DNA of 5,883 nt from an uncultured Streptococcus sp. (GTDB lineage: Bacteria; Bacillota; Bacilli; Lactobacillales; Streptococcaceae): the NCBI GenBank assembly GCA_934201655.1, contig CAKPXD010000091.1:1-5883 (forward strand). The letters are read 5' to 3'. A model generated the notes under the pieces. That model made no database searches. It had not been told where the DNA came from and was given only the letters and a program-made list of their open reading frames with translations. Positions 1 through 5,883 of the stretch are shown here, one piece after another (the stretch's first letter is position 1; each line of letters starts with the position of its first letter). Both the position numbers and the translations under genes were made by a program.

Positions 1-3000
1 GCATTATACCAAGGAAGAAATGCAAGAAATTATCAAGTTAGCTAAAGCTTTGCATATCAACCTTGTTCCTGAAATTGATACACCAGGTCACGCCCTTTCA
101 TTTGTTAAGGTCCGTCCAGACTTGATGTATAAGGGCCAACTTAGTGCCAGAAAACACAATGTAGAACGTGTAGCTATGTTGGACTTGGATAACAAGTACG
201 AAGAAACGCTCGCTTTTGTTAAATCAGTCTATGATAAATTACTTGATGGTGAAGACGCACCACTTCGTGGCGTTTCAACAGTTCATATCGGTACAGATGA
301 GTACTATGGAAGTCCTGAAAGTTATCGTCGTTATGTCAATGATATGATCCAGTACATCAAAGGCAAAGGCCTAACACCGCGTATTTGGGGTTCACTCTCT
401 GCCAAACAAGGAACTACACCAGTCGATTGGAATGGTGTAGAAGTGGATATCTGGAGTATCCACTGGCAACGTCCACAGGCAGCAATTGCTCAGGGTGCCA
501 AGATTATCAATATCACAGATATTCCAACCTATAGCGTTCCAAGTGGAAGCAATAGTCAAGGTGGTTATGGGGATTATGCAAACTATGAAACTCAATACAA
601 CCGCTGGACACCAAATGACTTCTCAACAGGTGGAGGACCACGCCTAGAAGCCTCTAATCCAAATATCCTTGGTGGTGGTCATGCAGTCTGGAATGACAAC
701 ATTGACCTCCATGAAACTGGACTTACTTCTTACGATATCTTTAAACGTTTCTTCAAGAGTATGCAGTCTACTGCAGAACGCACCTGGGGTTCAGATCGTG
801 CAGCAAAGACCTATGCAGAACGTATTCAACCAGCAAGTGTCTATGCACCACAATCTAATCCAGATAAGACCGTAGCTGAAGAAGATTTGTTCAAGATTAA
901 TCCTGAGACTGTCAAAGATTATCTTGCTAAGAAAGTACAGAAGACTGAATCAGGTTTGAACTTTGAAAAAGATTCTAGTATCGAAGGTTTAGTAGGTGAT
1001 GTTGGTCCTAGTCATGTTTTGAAATTGGATGTAACTGTTACAGGTGATGGAGAGCAGGTCTTCTCTACAAGTGGGGACAACAAACTTTACCTTGCGGACA
1101 AGGATGGCTATCTTGCTTATAAATTTGAACAATTCCATATTCAATTTGACAAGAAGCTAGAGAAGAATAAACGTTATCAAATCTCTGTTGTTACGAAACC
1201 ACAAAAAACAGAAGTTTATGTAGACGGTGAAAAGGTTGAGCGAATTGCAAATCCAGCTCACCCTCGCTTGGCTCACAATAGCTTGGTACTTCCACTTGAA
1301 ACAATCGGTGGCTTTAAAGGAATCTTGCATAGTGCAGAGTTGTCAAATGAAGCATTTGTAAACCCACGTTTGATTCCAACAGATCACTTCACAGTTTCTG
1401 CAAGCAGTCAGGAAACACCAGGAACAGAGACTGAAGGACCAGTTGAAAAAGCTTTCGATAATGATCCGAATACCTTCTGGCATTCTAAATGGACTGGAGA
1501 CCGTGCTCCATATACAGTTGCAATGAATTTGAATGCTCCTGAAAAAGTCAATGGTTTAACTTATCTTCCACGTCCAGGTGGAGGTAACGGAGTCGTGACC
1601 TCTTATGAAATCTATGCTCAAAAAGATGGTCAAATGGTTAAGGTTGCTTCAGGAACTTGGGAAAATAATACTAAAGAAAAAACTGTTAATTTTGCAGCAG
1701 TTGAAACTAATAAGGTAGAATTTAAAGTTCTGTCAGGTGTCGCAGGATTTGGTAGTGCAGCAGAAATTCAACTACTCAAGCCACTTTCTGATAGTGAATC
1801 AGAAGAGCCAGTTGCTCCAGAAAAACCGGTAACGCCTGAGAAACCAGTGACTCCAGAACCACCAAAAGTTGAAGAGGTGGGTGATGGTACAACTGAACTT
1901 GCTGATAGCTTTGTAGCTACAAAACCAGCCAGTGATGATGCGATTGCTGCTGCAGCACAAAGTCAAGACTATCTTAAGAAAGAATACAAGGTATTCCCAA
2001 CACCACAAAAAGTCACTTACGGTGAAGGTGTCACTAAACTTCAAAAACAAGTGAATCTTGTCATGGGTAATCATCTAGATATTTATACTCGCAACCGCTT
2101 GAAGAGTGTACTACAAGATCATCAAATCTCTTATACAAGTAGTCAAGCAGCAGTAGCAGGTGCTACAAATATCTATCTTGGTGTTCATGGTCAACATTCA
2201 CAGGCAGAAAAAGAAATATCTGGTATTTCTCAAGGACTCTTTGATAAGATTGATGCTTATGCTTTGTCAATTAAGAACAATACAATCTCTATCGTCGGTA
2301 AAGATACAGATGCTGTCTTCTATGGATTGACGACTCTTAAACACATGCTTAATGAAAGTGAAGCTCCAGTTTTACGTAATGTAACTGTTGAAGACTACGC
2401 TGAAATTAAGAATCGCGGTTTTATCGAAGGTTACTATGGAAATCCATGGAGCAATGCCGATCGTGCTGAATTGATGCGCTATGGTGGTGACTTGAAGTTG
2501 ACTCAATACTTCTTTGCACCAAAAGACGATCCATACCACAACAAGAAATGGCGTGAACTTTATCCAGAAGAAAAATTAGCTGAAATCCGTGAATTGGCGC
2601 GTGTCGGAAACCAAAACAAGACTCGTTATGTTTGGACCATCCACCCATTCATGAACAACCGTATCCGTTTTGGCAACGATGCTGATTACCAAAAAGACCT
2701 TGAAACCATTAAGGCTAAATTCACTCAATTGATGGATGTCGGTGTTCGTGAGTTCGGTATTTTGGCCGATGATGCTCCAAGTCCAGTTGGTGGCTACAAT
2801 AGCTACAACCGCTTGATGAAGGACATGACAGATTGGTTGACTGAAAAACAAGCAACTTATGTTGGCCTTCGTAAGGAAATGATTTTTGTCCCAGGTCAGT
2901 ATTGGGGTAATGGTCGTGAAGATGAGTTGAAATCTCTAAATGAAAATCTTCCAACTTCAACTTCTATGACCCTTACTGGTGGTAAGATTTGGGGTGAAGT

Positions 3001-5883
3001 ATCTGAAAGCTTCCTTTCAAACCTTAAGAATAATCTGACTGCAGGAGGTAAGACTTACCGCCCAGTTTCTCTATGGATTAACTGGCCTGTTACAGATAAC
3101 TCTAAACAACACTTGATTTTGGGTGGCGGTGAGAAATTCCTTCATCCAAATGTGGACCCAAGCCTCCTTTCAGGTATCATGTTGAACCCAATGCAACAAT
3201 CTGAGCCTTCTAAGATTGCCCTCTTCTCTGCAGCTCAGTATGCATGGAAACAATGGAAGTCTGAAGAAGAAGCTAAGAAAGTAAATGATATCGCCTTCAA
3301 CTTTGTTGAAACAGGTAAATTTACTGACAGTGAAACATCTGTTGCCTTCCGTGAACTTGGTAAACATATGATCAACCAAAACATGGATGGTCGTGTTGTG
3401 AAATTGGAAGAGTCTGTTGAACTTGCACCAAAATTGGCGGCCTTCATGTCTAAGTTGAAAGCTGGTCAAGATGTTAGCGCAGAGCGTGCTGACTTGCGTG
3501 CAGAATTTGCTAAACTAAAAGCTGCAGCACAACTTTATAAAGCATCTGGTGACGAAAAGATGCGTGCTCAAATCCACTATTGGTTGGATAATGCCATTGA
3601 CCAAATGGATGCTTTGAGTGCTTTCCTAGATGGATCAGAAGCTATTGAAAACAATGATTCTGCTAGACTTTGGGATAGCTATTACAAGGGCTTGAAACTT
3701 TATGAACAATCACAAACTTATACTTTCCATTATGTAGACCATGATGAAAGAGCTGAGTTGGGTGTACAACATATCCGTCCATTCTTGCTTGGCCTTCGTG
3801 AAGTATTGGCAACTGAAGTTCAAAAAGCCCTACACCCAGACCAAGTAATCAGCACCTTTATCACAAACCGTACAGGTGTAGAAGGTGGACTTGCTGAAGT
3901 CACTGACGGAGATTTAGGAACACATGCCCTTATCAAATCACCAAACAGCATCCAAACTGGTGACTATATTGGTTTGAAATTTAATAAAGCTGTTCCAATT
4001 CAAAACTTGACATTTGCAATGGGAACTCAAGCAAATCCACGCGATACCTTTAACAATGCTAAGGTTGAGTACCTCAATGAAAATGATGAGTGGGTAACAC
4101 TTTCAGAACCAAGCTACACTGGTAATGAGCCTCTTCTTAAATTTGAAAATCTCAATATCAATGCTAAAGCTGTTCGAATGATTGCAACTTCTGATCGTGA
4201 AAATACTTGGTTTGCTGTACGAGAAATCGCTGTGAACCGTCCTGTAGAAGTAAGTCGTCCTAAACAGGCAGCTACAGTGACCATCAGTCCAAATCTTATG
4301 TACAAGTACAATACGACAGTTGCTCAGATTACAGATGGTCGTGACAATACTGAAGCCATGCTTGCAAATGCTGATCGAACAGATACAACTCCAGTCGGTG
4401 GTTGGGTTCAACTAGACTTGGGTGGAGTTAAACCTGTAACTAAGGTTCGCCTTGTTCAAGGATCAGGAGATAAATTGGCAGAAGGTGTTCTTGAGTATTC
4501 TACAGACGGTACTTCATGGCAAGAATTGGATCGTTTAGCTGGTGAACAAACCAAAGAGATTGAAACTCCAATTTCAGCTCGCTACATCCGTGTTCGTAAC
4601 ACCAAGAATATCAATCTATGGTGGCGTATAGCTGACTTCTCAGTTGAGACACGTGCTGGCAATAGCGAGATGACAGATACTAATGTTGAAAGTTTGAAAT
4701 CAACTCCAGTATATGACAGTCTCGGACGTTATGACATGCAAATTCCAAGTGGAACTAAGCTTCCAGCTCATAGCTACTTGGGTATGAAGCTAGACCGTCT
4801 ACACCAGGCTGAAAGCATTCAGGCTATTGGTATTGGAAATCCAGCCCTTGACTTGGAATTCTCTCCAAATGAACAAGAATGGTATCCAGCTAGCCAAGTA
4901 ACTGATAAGTCCTTGGTACGTTATGCTCGTTTGGTTAATAAGACCGACCAAGAACAAGCAGTGACAGCGACATCTCTACTCGTTAAGACAAAAGAAGTGG
5001 AGCCAACTAAACTTGATTCTACATCTATGGGAATTGATGCCTATTATGGTGCAAATGATGTTCGCAAGATCAAGAATTTGGATCAGTTGTTTGATGGTGT
5101 TTACAATAACTTTGTAGAGTTCTCTGACTATGCACGTAAAGATGGTCACATAACCTTGAAACTTGGTAGTGAACGTGAAATCAAGAAGATTAAAGCCTAT
5201 ATCCAAGATGGTACGAAGAACTATCTTCGTGATGGTAAGATTCAGGTTAGCCAAGACGGTAAGACATGGACAGATGTTGTGACAGTAGGTGATGGTGTCG
5301 CTAATGAAATGCGCGATGATTCATTGACAGATGGATGGACACATGATTCTAAGATGCCTGGAAATCGCTACATCGAGGGTGAACTTGCAAGCCCAGTTAA
5401 AGCTAACTATCTCCGTGTTCTCTTCACTGCTAATTACGATGCTCGTTTTGTTGGATTTACTGAGTTGGTTATCAATGACGGCGAATTTGTGAAACCTATC
5501 AATGACCCAACTGTTCAAGGAAATAGTGGAGAAAGTCGAGGTAACCTTTACACAAATCTTGTAGATGGCAAAGTCTTGACAAGCTATAAGGCTGAGAAAG
5601 ACCAGGGTGAGTTGGTTTACCACTTGTCAGAACCAACAGACGCCAACCACATCCGACTTGTTTCTAGTCTGCCTCAAGGAGTAGCAGCTCGTTTACTCGC
5701 TCGTACTCTGAAAACAGACAGAGACGGTGCTTGGACAGATTTGGGAGCAATTACCTCAAGCTTCCAAACATTTGCAGTGAGAGATAAGGCTCCGTTGCTT
5801 GATGTTAAACTCATTTGGGAAGGTGGCAAACCAGAGTTCTATGAAATGACGACTTACTACCAAGAACTTTCAGAAGAACCTGA
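1..5883 (+). CDS. Giant GH20-GH84 dual-catalytic surface glycosidase, partial at both ends
   Basis: One frame (first full codon at base 2) stays open for 1,960 codons; base 1 and bases 5882-5883 belong to incomplete codons, and the TGA at 5881-5883 is out of frame. The product is a putative beta-N-acetylhexosaminidase-type enzyme carrying two glycoside hydrolase domains, GH20 (Asp99-Glu100) and GH84 (Asp923-Asp924), joined by a ConA-like sandwich, an F5/8 type C module and a PEKPVT linker, and followed by five beta-sandwich modules. Both families use the substrate's N-acetyl group as nucleophile and release beta-linked GlcNAc/GalNAc or units ending in them. No cysteine codon occurs in frame, as is common in exported streptococcal proteins. 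A signal peptide and the start of the GH20 domain are expected upstream, and a wall anchor such as LPXTG downstream, but neither is visible. No frameshift or internal stop interrupts it. The enzyme class is well supported; the exact substrate and the surface location are inferred. Confidence 0.93.
2..829 (+). other. GH20 catalytic domain, C-terminal part of the barrel
   Basis: Residues 1-276. The GH20 signatures are clear: VPEIDTPGHA at residues 22-31 and HIGTDE at 95-100, where Asp99 would orient the substrate acetamido group and Glu100 is the general acid/base. Aromatic residues expected to line the -1 site follow at the usual spacing: Trp129, Trp151, Tyr177 and Trp230. After Trp230 comes Asn-Asp (WND, Asp232), where classical exo-hexosaminidases usually have W-x-E. 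The domain ends near the YAERIQ stretch. The beginning of the barrel, including the usual substrate-binding Arg, lies upstream of the window. GH20 covers beta-hexosaminidases and lacto-N-biosidases; WND plus the following ConA-like and CBM32-like modules lean towards the latter, but this is not proven. Confidence 0.93.
953..1366 (+). other. Concanavalin A/laminin-G-like beta-sandwich domain
   Basis: Residues about 318-455, directly after the GH20 barrel. It begins GLNFEKDSSIEG and has the alternating hydrophobic strand pattern of a jelly roll: LKLDVTVTG (1020-1046), QVFSTSGDNKLYLADKDG, YQISVV (near residue 395) and the TEVYVDGEKV hairpin (403-412), which is typical of LamG-like folds. It closes with GGFKGILHSAELS, the usual last strand of such domains. 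Bifidobacterium bifidum lacto-N-biosidase, as I recall it, also carries a lectin-like sandwich straight after its GH20 barrel. The domain may support the barrel or bind sugar; no binding residues can be assigned. Boundaries are approximate. Confidence 0.7.
1388..1777 (+). other. F5/8 type C (CBM32-like) carbohydrate-binding module
   Basis: Residues about 463-592. It starts FTVSASSQET and has the discoidin-family hallmark AFDNDPNTFWHSKW at residues 484-497, in which the Asp-rich loop usually binds a structural calcium and the Trp packs the core. A YTVAMNLN strand, the NGLTYLPRPGGGNGVVTSYE stretch and a final AAEIQLL strand complete the fold. CBM32 modules commonly bind terminal galactose, GlcNAc or LacNAc, so this one probably holds the enzyme on host glycans; the ligand cannot be read from sequence. 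Of the F5/8-like modules in the window this is the most canonical. Confidence 0.88.
1781..1966 (+). other. Pro/Glu/Lys-rich interdomain linker between the GH20 and GH84 halves
   Basis: Residues about 594-655. A low-complexity stretch, PLSDSESEEPVAPEKP and on, is followed by an acidic, Ala-rich piece (VEEVGDGTTEL, then DDAIAAAAQSQ at 645-655). It has no strand pattern and is presumably extended or flexible. It separates the GH20-ConA-CBM unit from the GH84 unit, so it is the natural place where two once separate enzymes would have been joined. The proline and charged composition resembles linkers of streptococcal wall proteins. Confidence 0.8.
1817..1852 (+). repeat. Two tandem PEKPVT hexapeptide repeats (18 bp units)
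   Basis: Residues 606-617 encode PEKPVT twice, followed by a partial third copy (Pro-Glu) and preceded by a degenerate PVA. The two DNA copies differ at the third base of five of their six codons (only the Lys AAA is the same), so the repeat exists in protein but hardly in DNA. Confidence 0.9.
1979..2401 (+). other. GH84 N-terminal alpha/beta domain (GH20b-like fold)
   Basis: Residues about 660-800. The opening EYKVFPTPQKVTYGEG matches the P-x-P-x-x-x-x-Y/F start of the small alpha/beta domain found before GH84 and GH20 barrels. Strands NLVMG, TNIYLGV (163-169 after residue 600, that is near 763-769 in block spacing) and NTISIVGKDTDAVFYGLTTL follow; the last, ending in a helix before HMLNE, is the typical handover to the barrel. 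In the family it is a structural partner of the catalytic domain with no known catalytic residue. Its presence shows that the GH84 enzyme here is complete and not a truncated insert. Confidence 0.85.
2408..3295 (+). other. GH84 catalytic barrel (NagJ / O-GlcNAcase / hyaluronidase-like)
   Basis: Residues about 803-1098. It opens with NRGFIEGYYGNPWS (804-817) and has APKDDPYHNKKWRELYP, both strong GH84 signatures. Compared by eye with remembered C. perfringens NagJ: Gly810 matches G187, Lys841 K218, the catalytic pair Asp923-Asp924 D297-D298, Tyr967 Y335, Trp1025 W394, Asn1027 N396, Asp1032 D401 and Asn1062 N429. Spacings agree closely (31 residues between the Gly and Lys in both). The first Asp should orient the acetamido group and the second act as acid/base, so the domain looks active. 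Differences: Ala922 where NagJ has Trp just before the pair, Pro1021 at the N390 position, and LTG (991-993) in place of WTG. Family substrates are beta-GlcNAc ends, including O-GlcNAc; older names in this family say hyaluronidase, often without proof. Confidence 0.94.
3296..3847 (+). other. GH84 post-catalytic helical domain
   Basis: Residues about 1099-1282. The composition turns strongly helical (Ala, Leu, Lys, Glu, Gln) with heptad-like stretches such as KLEESVELAPKLAAFMSKLK and RADLRAEFAKLKAAAQLYKA, then AQIHYWLDNAIDQMDALSAF. NagJ and other GH84 enzymes have a helical bundle in the same place that packs against the barrel. No catalytic residue is expected. It ends with the helix LGLREVLATEVQKALHP, after which strand-rich modules begin. 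Confidence 0.8.
3848..4240 (+). other. Beta-sandwich module A1 (divergent F5/8-like)
   Basis: Residues about 1283-1413. After VISTFITNRTGV come VTDGDLGT (1301-1307), GDYIGLKF (1320-1327), PIQNLTFAMG (1332-1341) and the EWVTL strand (Trp1364), closing with WFAVREIAVN. The DG...GDYIGLKF and closing strand fit a discoidin-like sandwich, but the Trp-containing calcium loop of a canonical CBM32 is absent. It follows the GH84 helical domain directly, as such modules do in clostridial and streptococcal GH84 proteins. Function is probably glycan binding or spacing; no ligand can be named. Confidence 0.65.
4259..4654 (+). other. Beta-sandwich module B1 (F5/8 type C-like)
   Basis: Residues about 1420-1551. 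Features of the F5/8 family in order: ITDGRDN (1443-1449), GGWVQLDLGG (1466-1475), TKVRLVQGSG, VLEYSTDGTSWQEL (1496-1509), ISARYIRVRN (1524-1533) and a closing WWRIADFSVET. The STDGTSW hairpin and RYIRV strand are classic for discoidin/CBM32 folds. Likely a carbohydrate- or matrix-binding module. Confidence 0.8.
4676..4999 (+). other. Beta-sandwich module A2, related to A1
   Basis: Residues about 1559-1666. It contains HSYLGMKLDR (1590-1599), SIQAIGIGN (1605-1613) and EWYPAS with Trp1627, then VRYARLVN and a final SLLVKT strand. The order of these blocks matches module A1 (YIGLKF, IQNLTFAMG, EWVTL), which suggests the same fold, although identity is low. I cannot assign a named family with confidence. 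A short KEVEPTKL link leads into the next module. Confidence 0.55.
5009..5491 (+). other. Beta-sandwich module B2, F5/8 type C-like, related to B1
   Basis: Residues about 1670-1830. LFDGVYNN (1696-1703), GHITLKLGS (1715-1723), IKKIKAYIQDG, KIQVSQDGKTWTDV (1746-1759), VKANYLRVLF (1799-1808) and a closing FTELVIND follow the same order as in B1. The QDGKTW hairpin and NYLRV strand are F5/8 hallmarks. It is longer than B1 because of an insert (GDGVANEMRDDSL and on, about 1764-1790) between those two strands. Confidence 0.75.
5495..5869 (+). other. Beta-sandwich module A3, related to A1/A2; protein continues beyond the window
   Basis: Residues about 1832-1956. NLVDGKVLTSYKA (1852-1864) is followed by GELVYHLSEP (1869-1878), NHIRLVSS (1882-1889), AWTDLG with Trp1911, and a closing LIWEGGKPEFYEMTTYY stretch. 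The DG...GELVYHL start resembles the DG...GDYIGLKF of A1. The final SEEP-like residues at the window edge may begin an interdomain linker. No stop, sorting signal or transmembrane segment is reached. Confidence 0.55.

Noticed and set aside
669..875. 68-codon open frame on the + strand in another frame
   Set aside because: It lies inside the GH20 coding region in a shifted frame, shows no domain, and the main frame there encodes conserved GH20 residues such as Trp230.
1781..1966. Boundary between two separate genes (GH20 gene and GH84 gene)
   Set aside because: The frame is open throughout, there is no stop codon, and the segment encodes a typical Pro/Glu/Lys linker, so it is a fusion and not an intergenic gap.
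3383..3540. Possible FIVAR or albumin-binding-type helical surface repeat
   Set aside because: The helical stretch sits exactly where GH84 enzymes have their post-catalytic helical bundle and shows no repeated FIVAR pattern.
1799..5623. Many short open frames on the minus strand (for example 1799-2074, 3170-3469, 4103-4411, 5321-5623), 65-102 codons
   Set aside because: All lie opposite the long, domain-supported + strand frame. Their translations are rich in Cys, His, Trp, Phe and Ser with no recognisable motif, as expected of antisense shadows of this codon usage.
5881..5883. TGA at the very end of the window as a possible stop codon
   Set aside because: The main frame reads CCT at 5879-5881 and then GA; the TGA is one base out of frame, so the gene continues.

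Overview
The whole window is the inside of one very large coding region on the + strand. The frame whose first complete codon begins at base 2 runs 1,960 codons without a stop to base 5881. It is open at both ends, so neither the start codon, signal peptide and promoter nor the stop codon, cell-wall anchor and terminator are here. No other gene, RNA gene, mobile element or CRISPR array is visible. Residue numbers below count from the codon at base 2.

The product is a multi-domain glycosidase with two different catalytic modules. In order it has: the C-terminal part of a GH20 barrel (residues 1-276, catalytic Asp99-Glu100); a concanavalin A/laminin-G-like sandwich (about 318-455); an F5/8 type C (CBM32-like) carbohydrate-binding module (about 463-592); a Pro/Glu/Lys linker with PEKPVT repeats; a complete GH84 enzyme (N-terminal alpha/beta domain 660-800, barrel 803-1098 with Asp923-Asp924, helical domain 1099-1282); and a train of beta-sandwich modules (1283-1956) that appears to alternate between two types, A-B-A-B-A.

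The organism is most likely a Streptococcus of the mitis/oralis type, or a close relative among the Lactobacillales. Reasons are the moderately AT-rich codon use (Pro mostly CCA, Arg mostly CGT/CGC), the PEKP-type linker, the total lack of cysteine, and the style of giant modular surface glycosidase typical of these bacteria. This is inference from style, not a database match.

The likely role is cell-surface or secreted breakdown of host glycans. GH20 and GH84 both cleave beta-linked N-acetylhexosamine residues by substrate-assisted catalysis. Joining them with several carbohydrate-binding-type modules suggests attack on mucin, N-glycan, milk-type or glycosaminoglycan structures. The GH20 half resembles bifidobacterial lacto-N-biosidase in module order and in one active-site feature; the GH84 half resembles Clostridium perfringens NagJ. 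Both comparisons are from memory, and substrate specificity is not settled by the sequence.
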